A stretch of DNA of 64,000 nucleotides, taken from NCBI RefSeq assembly GCF_040681875.1, contig NZ_JBFAZP010000003.1, forward strand, positions 620,001 through 684,000, given 5' to 3'. Below are positions 28,615 to 37,826 of the stretch, one piece after another. How positions within the stretch are numbered: the stretch's first letter is position 1; each line of letters starts with the position of its first letter. Position numbers and translations under genes: made by a program. The notes under the pieces are model-generated. The model saw only the letters and a program-made list of their open reading frames with translations. It made no database searches and was not told where the DNA came from. This stretch comes from Longispora sp040681875. GTDB lineage: Bacteria > Actinomycetota > Actinomycetes > Mycobacteriales > Micromonosporaceae.

Positions 28615-29172
28615 ATGACCCTTGCCCAGAGCGACCGTGGCTGGATCTCCGGCACCGCCGGGGAGGGCATCGTCACCATCGGCGATCCGAGGATGAAGGC
28701 CCCCACCCGGGGCGTCGCCGACGTGGACGACGTCGCCGAACTGCTCACCACCCTCGTGGACCGGCTGCGCTCCCTCAACGGGGCCGGGTTGTCCGCGCCG
28801 CAGATCGGGGTGTCCGTCAAGGTCATGGTGGTGGAGGTCCGCCGCACGGACGTGTTCCCCGACCGGACCGAGTGTCCGCTGATCCAGATGGTCAACCCGG
28901 TGATCGTGGCCCGCTCGCACGCCACGATCGTCGACTGGGAGGGCTGCTTCGGCGTCCCGGGGCTGATGGGCCAGGTGCCGCGCGCGGAGACCATCACGGT
29001 GGAGTACGTGTCGCCGGACGGCAAGCGGGTCGCGAGCGAGTTCTCCGGGTACGTGGCCCGGGTGATCCAGCACGAGGCGGACCACCTCGACGGCGTGGAG
29101 TTCCTGGACCGGATGACCTCGTTGGAGAGCCTGACCACGGTGCAGAACTACGTGGCGTTCCACCGCCGGTAG
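28615..29172 (+). CDS. def: Peptide deformylase (accessory copy)
   Basis: It removes the formyl group from new N-termini. The three active-site motifs are readable in 185 residues: GAGLSAPQIG (Gln63), WEGCFGVPG (metal ligand Cys111) and QHEADHLDG (His153, Glu154, His157). Motif 2 is EGCFG rather than the usual EGCLS, as in some secondary actinomycete deformylases. It lies away from fmt, the usual partner of the housekeeping copy, so it is probably an extra copy. The ATG follows GGAG by seven bases. It converges on an MFS exporter gene with a 9-bp gap. Confidence 0.93.
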   Translation: MTLAQSDRGWISGTAGEGIVTIGDPRMKAPTRGVADVDDVAELLTTLVDRLRSLNGAGLSAPQIGVSVKVMVVEVRRTDVFPDRTECPLIQMVNPVIVARSHATIVDWEGCFGVPGLMGQVPRAETITVEYVSPDGKRVASEFSGYVARVIQHEADHLDGVEFLDRMTSLESLTTVQNYVAFHRR

Positions 29173-29181
29173 CGCACGGCC

Positions 29182-30417
29182 TCAGCTGGCCGTCACGACC
29201 TCCTCCGCCCGCTGCCGCCGCAGTTCCGGCACCGCGAGCCCGATCAGCACCGCCCCCACCACGACCCCCAGTCCGCCGCTGACCGCGCTGAAGGCCGGCG
29301 AGACGAGCGACCCGACGGCGCCGGCCCGGAAGTTGCCGAGCTGCGGGCAGCCGACCCCGACGACGTACTCGGCGGCGCTGACCCGGCCCCGGTACCGGTC
29401 GGGGGTGGCCACCTGCACGACGGCCGTGCGGAACACCACCGAGATCACGTCGGCGGCCCCGGCGAGGACCAGGAGCCCCAGCGCCAGCCACAGGCTCCTG
29501 GCCAGTCCGAACCCGGCGAGGGCCGCGCCCCACACCGCGCCCGCGATCAGGATGGCCCGGCCCTGGCGGGTGACGTGCGCGACCGGTCCGGACAGGGCGG
29601 AGCCGAGGATGCCGCCGACGGCGGGGGCGGCGGTGAGCAGGCCGAGGGTGCCGGCGCCGCCGCCGAAGTACTCGGCGTTGATCGCCGGGAACAGCGCGAA
29701 CGGCATGCCCAGGACCATGGCGCTCATGTCGGCGAGGAACGCGCCCGCGATGACCCGGTGGCCCCGGACGAACCGCAGGCCCTCCCCCACTGCCCGCAGG
29801 CCGGGGCGGACCGCGCCGCCCTCCGGGAGCATGGCGGGCAGCCGGAGGACGCCGTAGAGGGCGGCGGTGAAGCTGAGCGCGTCGATCAGGTAGCACGCCT
29901 TGAGGCCCCAGCCCGCGGCCACCGCCCCGGCGAGCAGCGGGCCGGCCGTGACCGCGCCGTGCATGGTGAGCAGGCCGAGGGCGGCCCCGGCGGGCAGGCT
30001 CGCGGCGGACAGCAGCCGGGGGGCGAACGTCCGGCGGGCGGGTCCGTCGACGGCGTTGAGCAGGGACTGGAGCACGACGAGGCAGTAGAGCAGCCAGAGC
30101 TGGCGCAGGTCGGCGAACGCCTGCACGGCGAACAGCACGGACACGGCCGTCAGGGAGCCGCTGGTGATGAGGACGAGTCTGCGCCGGTCCATGGCGTCGA
30201 TCAGCGCGCCGCCGAGCAGGCCGACGACGATCGAGGGCACGGCCATGGCGAGCCCGACGGCGCCGACGGCCACGGAGGACTCGGTCATGACGTACACCTG
30301 CAGCGCGACGGCGAAGCCGGTCATCTGGCCGCCGACGGCGGAGAGCGCCGAGCCGATCCAGAGCCGGCGGTACGCCGGGGACTCGCGCAGGGGTCGGGTG
30401 TCCAGGAGAATTCTCAC
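29182..30417 (-). CDS. MFS transporter
   Basis: A 411-residue integral membrane protein with about 12 hydrophobic helices. It opens with LRESPAYRRLWIGSALSAVGGQMTGFAVALQVY, typical of the MFS_3/enterobactin-exporter-like group, followed by ALIDAMDRRRLVLI in the 2-3 loop. It is likely a drug or metabolite exporter; the substrate is unknown. The start is set at the GTG at 30417 (VRILLDTRPLRES) because GGGGAG lies seven bases upstream; the open frame continues 27 codons further without support. The stop lies 9 bp from the peptide deformylase stop. Confidence 0.87.
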   Translation of the reverse strand: MRILLDTRPLRESPAYRRLWIGSALSAVGGQMTGFAVALQVYVMTESSVAVGAVGLAMAVPSIVVGLLGGALIDAMDRRRLVLITSGSLTAVSVLFAVQAFADLRQLWLLYCLVVLQSLLNAVDGPARRTFAPRLLSAASLPAGAALGLLTMHGAVTAGPLLAGAVAAGWGLKACYLIDALSFTAALYGVLRLPAMLPEGGAVRPGLRAVGEGLRFVRGHRVIAGAFLADMSAMVLGMPFALFPAINAEYFGGGAGTLGLLTAAPAVGGILGSALSGPVAHVTRQGRAILIAGAVWGAALAGFGLARSLWLALGLLVLAGAADVISVVFRTAVVQVATPDRYRGRVSAAEYVVGVGCPQLGNFRAGAVGSLVSPAFSAVSGGLGVVVGAVLIGLAVPELRRQRAEEVVTAS

Positions 30418-30589
30418 GCGTGGTCTCCCCACGGCATGGCCCGGCGGGACGGTGGTTCCGACGCGGGCGGATGGGCGAACTCCACGCCTGCGCGTCATGG
30501 TCAGTCCTGGCCGGAGGGCCGGGAAGGGATGTTAACGGATCCCGCCCCGGACCGCTCGCCGTTTACCCCGCGCACGATCAAAGGCCACA

Positions 30590-30595
30590 TATAGT
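30590..30595 (+). promoter_or_regulatory. -10 element giving a probable leaderless transcript
   Basis: TATAGT ends six bases before the ATG of the DUF4436 gene, so transcription should begin at or within a base or two of the start codon. No clear -35 element is visible. Confidence 0.5.
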
Positions 30596-30601
30596 GCATA
30601 A

Positions 30602-31435
30602 ATGCGACAGTTCAGGTGGGTACGCTGGCTCGCGGTGTTCGTCGTCGCGGCCCTGGCCGGCACGGTCGGCGCCTGGCTCTACGCGACCGAACGCGACGCC
30701 CGCGACCGGCTCTTCTCCGTGCAGTCCGACGCGGCCGACCGGATCGAGATCGACGCCTCGGTGCAGCGGATCGAGGCGCCGGCCCGCGACCTGGTGCTCC
30801 GGGTGGACGTCACCCCGCTGGGCCGGTACGCCGAGCCGGGCTCCCCGGGCACGCCCAGCCGGGAGATCCTGATCGAGACCACGGCGTCGCGCCCCGGCTC
30901 CCTGACGTTCCCCGCCGGCCAGCGGGTGTCCAGCGCCGACCTGACGGTGGGGCTGACCGGGGACGCGGTCACGGCGTACCCCTTCGACGGGTACGAGGCG
31001 GAGATCGGGTTCTACGCGGAGGTGGCCGGCGAGCCGGTACCCGTCTCGGTCCGGGTCTTCAGCAACGACGCGCTGTTCCGGGCCCGGGTGGCCAGCAAGG
31101 TCGACGAGTCCACGGTGAGGATGTCGTTCAGCCGGACCTACGGCTCCCTGATCATGGGCTGGTTCATGATCCTGGGCATGTGGGCGCTCGCCCTCGCCGT
31201 GCTCGGCGGGACCTGGATCATCGTCAGCCAACGGCGCGGACTGGTCTGGCCGGCGCTCGGCTGGATGGCAGCGTCGTTCTTCGCGCTCGCCGCGTTCCGC
31301 AACACCGCGCCCGGACTGCCCCCGATCGGCTCCGTCCTGGACTACGCGGCGTTCCTGTGGGCGGAGGCGGTCATCGCGCTGTGCCTGGCGGTGACGGCGG
31401 CCGTCGGGGTGCGCACGGAACGCGCCCCGCAATAG
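30602..31435 (+). CDS. DUF4436 family membrane protein
   Basis: A 277-residue protein. There is a membrane anchor at about 8-28, an external domain of about 150 residues, then three hydrophobic helices (about 182-203, 213-231 and 241-268). The external part contains the DUF4436-like VTAYPFDGYEAEIGFYAE, and the helix arrangement fits that family. No function is known for it. It is transcribed alone from a probable leaderless promoter; the next gene is 201 bp away with no clear link. Confidence 0.8.
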   Translation: MRQFRWVRWLAVFVVAALAGTVGAWLYATERDARDRLFSVQSDAADRIEIDASVQRIEAPARDLVLRVDVTPLGRYAEPGSPGTPSREILIETTASRPGSLTFPAGQRVSSADLTVGLTGDAVTAYPFDGYEAEIGFYAEVAGEPVPVSVRVFSNDALFRARVASKVDESTVRMSFSRTYGSLIMGWFMILGMWALALAVLGGTWIIVSQRRGLVWPALGWMAASFFALAAFRNTAPGLPPIGSVLDYAAFLWAEAVIALCLAVTAAVGVRTERAPQ

Positions 31436-31636
31436 GCTCCCGCGCCGGGCCGCCCTGAAGGCGTCGGTGCGGGGGCGCGTCGCCGGCCGCGCCCGGCCGC
31501 CTGGGGCGTCAGCCGGCTCCGGAGCGGGGGTCGCGGCTGTGGGGCACGGGTCGGACAGGCCGGTGTCCGGATGGCAGACTCGGCCGGTCGGCGCCCGGAG
31601 TCCGGTCCCCGAGTCCACCGCCAGGAGGTCGCACCC

Positions 31637-32218
31637 GTGCCCGTGTCCCGCCCCACCCTGATCGTCGTCAGCGGCCCGCCGGGTACCGGCAAGACCACCC
31701 TCGCGCACGCGATCGCCCGCGCGGTCGGCTGCCCCGCGATCTGCCGGGACGAGATCAAGGAGGGCATGGTCCACGCCACGCCCGGCTTCACCGCCGGCCC
31801 GGACGACCCGCTCACCCGCCGGACGTTCGGGACGTTCTTCGACGTCCTCGGCCTTCTGCTCGCGGCGGGCGTGACCGTGGTCGCCGAGGCCGCCTTCCAG
31901 GACATGCGCTGGCGACCCGGCCTGGACCGGCTCGCCGACCTCGCGTCGGTCCGGGTCGTCCACTGCGCGGTGGACCCCCGTGTGGCCCGCGCCCGGATCG
32001 CCCGGCGGGCGGAGGGCAACCCGCTGCGGGCCGCGCACGACGACAACGGGCTGCTGGGTAGTCCGCCGCCGGCCGCGTTCGTCCCGATCTCGCTGGCCGT
32101 GCCGACCCTGCGGGTGGACACCACGGACGGTTACGACCCGGGACTCGCGGAGGTCGTGGCCTTCGCCGACGGCGGGCGACCGGACGCCGGGCGCGCGTCG
32201 GGCCCGACGGGCTCCTGA
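31637..32218 (+). CDS. Small P-loop kinase-like ATPase
   Basis: A 193-residue protein of the zeta-toxin/chloramphenicol-phosphotransferase/nucleoside-kinase type. It opens with TLIVVSGPPGTGKTTLAHAIA (Walker A at 13-20), then ICRDEIKEGM, VVAEAAFQDMRWRPGL and RVVHCAVDPRVARARIARRAEGNPLRAAHDD (lid-like Arg-rich region). Such proteins phosphorylate small molecules. There is no antitoxin-like gene beside it, so a toxin role is not supported. GTG start at 31637 with AGGAGG eight bases upstream. Confidence 0.82.
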   Translation: MPVSRPTLIVVSGPPGTGKTTLAHAIARAVGCPAICRDEIKEGMVHATPGFTAGPDDPLTRRTFGTFFDVLGLLLAAGVTVVAEAAFQDMRWRPGLDRLADLASVRVVHCAVDPRVARARIARRAEGNPLRAAHDDNGLLGSPPPAAFVPISLAVPTLRVDTTDGYDPGLAEVVAFADGGRPDAGRASGPTGS

Positions 32219-32247
32219 ACCCGGGCCGGCCCGCCGGGGTCCAGGAG
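32212..32247. terminator. Imperfect bidirectional hairpin
   Basis: CTCCTG...CAGGAG arms extended by GC pairs with a few mismatches. It spans the stop codon of the kinase-like gene and lies between it and the convergent end of the valine operon, so it may terminate both. Confidence 0.5.
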
Positions 32248-32313
32248 TTCCCGACCGGGCACCGGCGGCGCCGGCCGACCGCCACCCCACCACGGGGAGG
32301 TGGACCGGCCCGG

Positions 32314-33102
32314 TCAGCGGTCCAGGAACCGCGGGGGCCGCTTGGCCACGAACGCCGCCATCCCCTCGCTCTGGTCCTCGGTGGCGAACGTCGCGTGGAA
32401 CAGCCGCCGCTCGAACAGCAGCCCCTCGGCCAGGGTGGACTCGAACGCCCGGTTCACCGCCTCCTTGACCATCCGCGCGGCCGGCGCCGACATGGCCGCG
32501 ATCCGCTCCGCGACGGCGACCGCCTCGGTGAGCAGGTCCTCGGCCGGCACGATCCGCGACACGAGGCCGGCGCGCTCGGCCTCCTCGGCGTCCATCATCC
32601 GGCCGGTGAGGCACAGGTCCATGGCCTTGGCCTTGCCGACCGCGCGGGTGAGGCGCTGCGAGCCGCCCATGCCGGGGATGACCCCGAGGGTGATCTCCGG
32701 CTGGCCGAACCTCGCCGTGTCGGCGGCCAGCAGGATGTCGCACATCATGGCCAGCTCGCAGCCCCCGCCGAGCGCGTAGCCGGCCACGGCGGCGATCAGC
32801 GGGGTGCGCACGGCGGTCAGGGCGGACCAGCCGGCGAACCAGTCGGCCGCGTACATGTCGCTGAAGCTCCGGGGCTGCATCTCCTTGATGTCGGCCCCCG
32901 CCGCGAAGGCCTTCGCCGAGCCGGTGACGATGATCGCCTTGACGGCCGGGTCGGCGTCGAGGGCGGCGGCAGCTGCGGTGAGGTCGGCCATCAACTGGAG
33001 GCTGAGGGCGTTGAGGGCCTTCGGCCGGTGCAGGGTGAGCTGGGCGACGCCGGGTGCGGGGTGGCTGACGAGCACGGTGCGTTCGTCGGTGGCCTGGGTC
33101 AT
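32314..33102 (-). CDS. Enoyl-CoA hydratase (probable methacrylyl-CoA hydratase)
   Basis: It adds water to an enoyl-CoA; in this operon the natural substrate is methacrylyl-CoA, giving 3-hydroxyisobutyryl-CoA. The 262-residue crotonase fold shows the oxyanion-hole segments KAFAAGADIKEM and AVAGYALGGGCELAMMCD. The catalytic glutamates are in the usual places, including EITLGVIPGMGGSQRL. It is the last gene of the five-gene valine-degradation operon and overlaps mmsB by four bases (ATGA), implying translational coupling. Confidence 0.93.
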   Translation of the reverse strand: MTQATDERTVLVSHPAPGVAQLTLHRPKALNALSLQLMADLTAAAAALDADPAVKAIIVTGSAKAFAAGADIKEMQPRSFSDMYAADWFAGWSALTAVRTPLIAAVAGYALGGGCELAMMCDILLAADTARFGQPEITLGVIPGMGGSQRLTRAVGKAKAMDLCLTGRMMDAEEAERAGLVSRIVPAEDLLTEAVAVAERIAAMSAPAARMVKEAVNRAFESTLAEGLLFERRLFHATFATEDQSEGMAAFVAKRPPRFLDR

Positions 33103-34007
33103 CTCTGGTCCTCACGGTCGCCGGCCAGCAGCCGGTCGCGGACGGCGGTCACGATCGCGGAGAAGTCCCGCCCCGGGCCGTCGAGGTCGACGAACCGGGC
33201 GTACAGGCCGGCGGCGCTGGCGCCGAGCACGGTGTCCACCCCGGTGCCGGTGGCCGCGTCGTGCGCGAGCCGCAGGTCCTTGAGCATCAGGCCGCTGGCG
33301 AACCCGCCCGCGTAGTCCTGGTTGGCGGGGCTGGTCGGCACCGGGCCGGGCACCGGGCAGTAACTGGTCAGCGACCAGCACTGGGCGGAGGACGTGGCCG
33401 CCACGTCGAACAGCGCCTGGTCGGTCAGGCCGAGCGCCCGGCCGAGGACGAACGCCTCGCTGACGGCGATCATGGTCACGCCCAGCACCATGTTGTTGCA
33501 GATCTTCGCCGCCTGGCCGGCTCCCGGTTCGCCGCAGTGCACGGTGCGGCTGCCCATCTCGGCCAGCAGCGGGGCGGCCCGGTCGACGCCGTCCGGTCCG
33601 CCGCCGACCATGAACGTCAGGGTCCCCGCGCGGGCCCCGCCGACCCCGCCGGACACGGGCGCGTCGACCGGTACGTGGCCGGCGGTGCGGGCCAGTTCGG
33701 CGGCGGCGCGGGCGTCGGGCACCGCCACCGTGGAGCAGTCGATCAGCAGGGTGCCGGGGGCGAGCCCGGGGAGGATCGCGGCGTAGCAGTCGAGCAGGTG
33801 TCCGCCGGAGGGCAGCATGGTGACCACCACCTCGGCGGACGCGGTCGCCTCCAGGGCCGAGGCGGTGGCGCGTACCCCGGCGGCGGTCGCGGTGTCGAGG
33901 GCTGCGGGGGCCGGGTCGTACCCGTGGACGGTGTGTCCGGCCTTCACGAGGTTGGCGGCCATCGGGCCGCCCATGTTGCCGAGGCCCAGGAATGCGACGA
34001 CGGTCAT
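33099..34007 (-). CDS. mmsB: 3-hydroxyisobutyrate dehydrogenase
   Basis: It oxidises 3-hydroxyisobutyrate to methylmalonate semialdehyde with NAD. The 302-residue protein opens with the Rossmann motif VAFLGLGNMGGPMAANLVKAG. It carries the substrate-binding DAPVSGGVGGARAGTLTFMVGG, the catalytic Lys in GAGQAAKICNNM, and the C-terminal motif LMLKDLRLAHDAA. It overlaps its neighbours on both sides by four bases (TGA/ATG), so translation is coupled along the operon. Confidence 0.95.
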   Translation of the reverse strand: MTVVAFLGLGNMGGPMAANLVKAGHTVHGYDPAPAALDTATAAGVRATASALEATASAEVVVTMLPSGGHLLDCYAAILPGLAPGTLLIDCSTVAVPDARAAAELARTAGHVPVDAPVSGGVGGARAGTLTFMVGGGPDGVDRAAPLLAEMGSRTVHCGEPGAGQAAKICNNMVLGVTMIAVSEAFVLGRALGLTDQALFDVAATSSAQCWSLTSYCPVPGPVPTSPANQDYAGGFASGLMLKDLRLAHDAATGTGVDTVLGASAAGLYARFVDLDGPGRDFSAIVTAVRDRLLAGDREDQR

Positions 34008-35023
34008 TGTGGCTCCTGTTCGAAGTAGGCGTCGATGTCGGCCGTGCGCACCTCGGCGAGGCTGGCCGGCGACCAGCGCGGGTTGCGGTCCTTGTCGATG
34101 ATCTGGGCGCGGATGCCCTCGGCGAGGTCGGGCGAGCGCAGCAGGGCGGCCGACAGCCGGTACTCCCGCGCGAGCGCCGCCTCCAGGTCGGGCAGGGCGG
34201 GCGCCGTCCGCACCGAGCGCAGGGCCACGGTCAGCGAGGTCGGCGACTTGCCGGCGATCTCCTCGGCGGTGGCCCGGGCGGCCGGGTCGGGGTGCGCGCG
34301 CAGCCGGTCGAGGATCTCCGGCACCGTCGCTGCGGCGTAGCAGTCGTCGATCCAGTGCCGGGCGTCGGCCAGTTCCCCGGGCGGGGCCTTCTCGGCCAGG
34401 GCGTCGACGACCTGGTGCGCCTCGCCGACGGCGAGGGCGGCGGACAGGTGGGCCAGCCGGGTGGCGGGCAGGTAGTGGTCGGCGAGGCCGGCGTGCAGGG
34501 CGTCGGCGGCCCCGATCGGCGCGCCGGTGAGGGCCAGGTGCACCCCCACCTGGCCGGGCGCGTGGCCGAGCAGCCAGCTGCCGCCCACGTCGGGGTGGAA
34601 GCCGATGCCGACCTCGGGCATCGCCAGCCGGGAGCGGTCGGTGACGACCCGGATCGCGGCGTGCGCGGCGATGCCGATCCCGCCGCCCATCACGAGGCCG
34701 TCCATCCAGGCGACGACCGGTTTCGGGTACCCGGCGATCCGGGCGTTGAGCCGGTACTCCTCGGCCCAGAAGTCCAGCGACGCCGTGCCGCCGGACACCG
34801 CGTCGCCGTGGATGGCCCGGATGTCCCCGCCCGCGCACAGCCCCCGCTCCCCCGCGCCGGTGATCAGCACCGTGCGGATCCGGTCGGAGCCGGCCCACAG
34901 GTCGAGGGCGTGCTGGACGGTGCGGACCATCTCGGTGGTGAGCGCGTTGATGGCGCGCGGCCGGTTCAGGGTGATCCGGCCGAGGCGACCGGTGACGCGG
35001 GCGAGGACGGGTGGCAGGCTCAT
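34004..35023 (-). CDS. 3-hydroxyisobutyryl-CoA hydrolase
   Basis: It releases 3-hydroxyisobutyrate from its CoA ester. The 339-residue crotonase-family protein has the features that separate it from hydratases: GLCAGGDIRAIHGD, a DFWAEEYRLNARIAGYPKPVVAWMDGLVMGGGIGI block, then AMPEVGIGFHPDVGGSWLL, and a long C-terminal region. The length matches the family. It is the third gene of the valine operon, overlapping the dehydrogenases on either side by four bases. Confidence 0.94.
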   Translation of the reverse strand: MSLPPVLARVTGRLGRITLNRPRAINALTTEMVRTVQHALDLWAGSDRIRTVLITGAGERGLCAGGDIRAIHGDAVSGGTASLDFWAEEYRLNARIAGYPKPVVAWMDGLVMGGGIGIAAHAAIRVVTDRSRLAMPEVGIGFHPDVGGSWLLGHAPGQVGVHLALTGAPIGAADALHAGLADHYLPATRLAHLSAALAVGEAHQVVDALAEKAPPGELADARHWIDDCYAAATVPEILDRLRAHPDPAARATAEEIAGKSPTSLTVALRSVRTAPALPDLEAALAREYRLSAALLRSPDLAEGIRAQIIDKDRNPRWSPASLAEVRTADIDAYFEQEPQ

Positions 35024-36150
35024 GCGGCGGCTCCCAGGATGTCGCGGGCGATGACGACCCTCATGATCTCGTTCGTGCCCTCGAGGATCTGGTGCACCCG
35101 CAGGTCCCGGACGATCTTCTCGATCCCGGTCTCGGTGAGGTAGCCGTAGCCGCCGTGCAGTTGGAGCGCGGTGTTGGCGACGTCGAAGCCCGTGTCGGTG
35201 GCCAGCCGCTTGGCCATCGCGCACAGGGCGACCGCCCCCGTCGCGCCCTGGTCGAGCGCGTCGGCGGCCTGCCAGAGCAGCAGCCGGGCGGCCTCCAGCT
35301 GGGTGTGGGCGTCGGCGACCTGGAACCGCAGCGCCTGGGCGTCGGCGAGCGGCAGGCCGAACGCGCGCCGGTCGCGCAGGTACGTGACCGCCCGGTCCAG
35401 GGCGGCCTGGGCCCCGCCGAGCGAGCAGGCCCCGATGTTGAGCCGGCCGCCGTCGAGCGCGGCCATGGCCAGCCGGAACCCGCCGCCCTCCGCGCCGAGG
35501 AGTTCGCCCCGGGCGCTGTCGAGGACGACCTGGCGGGTGGGCTGCGCGTTCCAGCCCATCTTCTTCTCGTTCGGGCCGAAGGACAGGCCCGGGGTGCCCA
35601 GTTCGACGAGGAACGCGGAGATGCCGCCGGCTCCGGGGCCGCCGGTGCGGGCGAAGACCACGTACACCTCGGCGACGCCCGCGCCGGAGATGAACTGTTT
35701 GACCCCGTCGAGGACCCAGTCGCCGCCGTCGCGCCGGGCCCGGGTGGTCAGCGCGGCGGCGTCGGAGCCGGCGCCCGGTTCGGTCAGGCAGTAGGAGCCC
35801 AGGGCGTCCATGGCGCACAGTCCCGGCAGGTACCGGGCCCGTTGGGCGTCGTCGCCGTGCCGGTCGATCAGCCAGGCGACCATGTTGTGGATGGAGATGT
35901 ACGCGGCGATCGACGGGCAGCCGCCCGCGAGGGCCTCGAAGACCAGGGCCGCGTCGAGCCGCCCGAGGCCGCTGCCGCCGTGCTCCTCGGCCACGTACAC
36001 CCCGCCGAGTCCGAGGCCGGCGGCCTTGCGCAAGACGTCGACGGGGAAGTACTTCTCCTGGTCCCAGGCGACGGCGTGCGGGGCGAGGCACTCGGCGGCG
36101 AACCCGGCGGCCGTGTCGGCGAGGGCGCGCTGGTCGTCGGTGAGTCGCAT
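35020..36150 (-). CDS. Isobutyryl-CoA dehydrogenase (acyl-CoA dehydrogenase)
   Basis: A 376-residue FAD flavoprotein that would turn isobutyryl-CoA into methacrylyl-CoA. Family marks are YCLTEPGAGSDAAALTTRA, WVLDGVKQFISGAG, DRRAFGLPLADAQALRFQVAD and the C-terminal LHGGYGYLTETGIEKIVRDLRVHQILEGTNEIMR. The Glu in EGTNE is a candidate catalytic base by family comparison. Substrate is inferred from its place in a complete valine operon. It lies five bases after mmsA. Confidence 0.94.
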   Translation of the reverse strand: MRLTDDQRALADTAAGFAAECLAPHAVAWDQEKYFPVDVLRKAAGLGLGGVYVAEEHGGSGLGRLDAALVFEALAGGCPSIAAYISIHNMVAWLIDRHGDDAQRARYLPGLCAMDALGSYCLTEPGAGSDAAALTTRARRDGGDWVLDGVKQFISGAGVAEVYVVFARTGGPGAGGISAFLVELGTPGLSFGPNEKKMGWNAQPTRQVVLDSARGELLGAEGGGFRLAMAALDGGRLNIGACSLGGAQAALDRAVTYLRDRRAFGLPLADAQALRFQVADAHTQLEAARLLLWQAADALDQGATGAVALCAMAKRLATDTGFDVANTALQLHGGYGYLTETGIEKIVRDLRVHQILEGTNEIMRVVIARDILGAAA

Positions 36151-36155
36151 GCCGC

Positions 36156-37655
36156 TCAGCCCATCGTCGGGATCACGAAGCTGGCCCCGTCGCGGACGCC
36201 CTGGGACAGCCAGCGGGAGGTCACGGTCTTCGTCCGGGTGTAGAACCGGATCGCGTCGGGGCCGTGCTGGTTGAGGTCGCCGAAGCCGGACGCCTTCCAG
36301 CCGCCGAAGGTGTGGTAGGCGATCGGCACCGGGATCGGCACGTTGACGCCGACCATGCCGACCCGCACCCGGTGGGTGAAGTCGCGGGCGGTGTCCCCGT
36401 CGCGGGTGAAGATCGCGACCCCGTTGCCGTACGGGTGCCCGTCGATCAGGCGCAGGCCGGCCTCGTAGTCGGCGGCCCGGACCACACACAGTACCGGTCC
36501 GAAGATCTCCTCCTGGTAGATCCGCATCTCGGGCGTGACGTGGTCGAACAGGGTCGCGCCCAGGTAGAAGCCGTCCGGGTGGCCGTCGACGGCGAGGCCC
36601 CGGCCGTCGGCGACGAGGGTGGCGCCCTCGGTGACGCCCAGCGCCACGTAGTCGCGGACCCGGTTGCGGGCGTCGGCGGTGACCAGGGGCCCGAAGTCCG
36701 CGGTCGGGTCGTCGGCGGCCCCGACCCGCAGCCCGGCGACGCGTTCGGTGAGCTTGGCGACGAGGGCGTCGGCGGTGGCCCGGCCGACGGGGACGGCGAC
36801 GGAGATCGCCATGCAGCGTTCGCCGGCCGAGCCGTAGCCGGCGCCGATCAGGGCGTCGACGACCTGGTCGAGGTCCGCGTCGGGCATCACGAGGGCGTGG
36901 TTCTTCGCGCCGCCGAAGCACTGGGCGCGCTTGCCGTGCGCGGTGGCCGTGGAGTAGACGTGCTGGGCGACGGCGGAGGAGCCGACGAAGCCGACGGCGG
37001 CGATCCGGGGGTCGGTCAGCAGGGTGTCGACGGCCTCGGCGTCGCCGTTGACCACGTTGAACACCCCGGGCGGGCCGCCGGCCTCGACGAACAGCTCCGC
37101 GATCCGCAGCGGCACGGACGGCGCCCGCTCGCTGGGCTTGAGGATGAACGCGTTGCCGCAGGCCAGGGCCGGGGCGGCCTTCCACAGCGGGATCATGGCC
37201 GGGAAGTTGAACGGGGTGATGCCGGCGACGACGCCGAGGGGCTGGCGCATGGAGTACACGTCGATGCCCGTGCCCGCGTTGTCGGTGAACTCGCCCTTGA
37301 GCAGGTGCGGGATGCCGATCGCGAACTCCAGCACCTCGATGCCGCGCTGGAGGTCGCCGTGCGCGTCGGCGACGGTCTTGCCGTGCTCGGCGGACAGGAC
37401 GGCGGCCAGCTCGTCGGCGTCGCGGTGCAGGAGTTCCAGGAACCTGATCAGTACCCGGGCGCGGCGCTGCGGGTTGAGCGCGGCCCAGGCGGGCTGGGCG
37501 GCCTCGGCGTCGCTGATCGCGGTCCGGGTCTCCTCGGCCGAGGCGAGCGGGACGTGGCGGGCGACGTGTCCCCGGCTGGGGTCGAACACCTCCCCGAAGC
37601 GGCCGGAGGTGCCGGCGACGCGCTTGCCGCCGAGGAAGTGGGTGAGCTGGTCCAT
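36156..37655 (-). CDS. mmsA: Methylmalonate-semialdehyde dehydrogenase (CoA-acylating)
   Basis: It converts methylmalonate semialdehyde to propionyl-CoA, the last step of valine degradation. The 499-residue aldehyde dehydrogenase has the family-specific ITPFNFPAMIPLWKAAPALACGN and GGAKNHALVMPDAD, with catalytic Cys281 in GERCMAIS. It also has EEIFGPVLCVVRA and GWKASGFGDLNQHGPDAIRFYTRTKTVT. It is the first gene of the five-gene operon. Two perfect palindromes lie about 170-210 bp upstream, next to the divergent RamB/ScfR-type gene, and probably regulate it through propionyl-CoA or a related ligand (inference). Confidence 0.97.
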   Translation of the reverse strand: MDQLTHFLGGKRVAGTSGRFGEVFDPSRGHVARHVPLASAEETRTAISDAEAAQPAWAALNPQRRARVLIRFLELLHRDADELAAVLSAEHGKTVADAHGDLQRGIEVLEFAIGIPHLLKGEFTDNAGTGIDVYSMRQPLGVVAGITPFNFPAMIPLWKAAPALACGNAFILKPSERAPSVPLRIAELFVEAGGPPGVFNVVNGDAEAVDTLLTDPRIAAVGFVGSSAVAQHVYSTATAHGKRAQCFGGAKNHALVMPDADLDQVVDALIGAGYGSAGERCMAISVAVPVGRATADALVAKLTERVAGLRVGAADDPTADFGPLVTADARNRVRDYVALGVTEGATLVADGRGLAVDGHPDGFYLGATLFDHVTPEMRIYQEEIFGPVLCVVRAADYEAGLRLIDGHPYGNGVAIFTRDGDTARDFTHRVRVGMVGVNVPIPVPIAYHTFGGWKASGFGDLNQHGPDAIRFYTRTKTVTSRWLSQGVRDGASFVIPTMG

Positions 37656-37826
37656 CGTGGAACCCTTCGTGGTCGGGCGGGCCGTGTCCGGTGCCGGCCG
37701 CAGACCGGACCGACACCCCTTCGTCGGGTACCGGCGGAGCGTGCGGCCCGGGCCAGCATCCGGCGCCCGGCAGTCCCCCGTCGAGGGGCGGGATCTGCGG
37801 ATTTTCACCCTTCGGAGCCAGCGAAA

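Noticed and set aside
31637..32218. A possible zeta-like toxin
   Set aside because: No antitoxin-like gene adjoins it, and the fold fits small-molecule kinases equally well.
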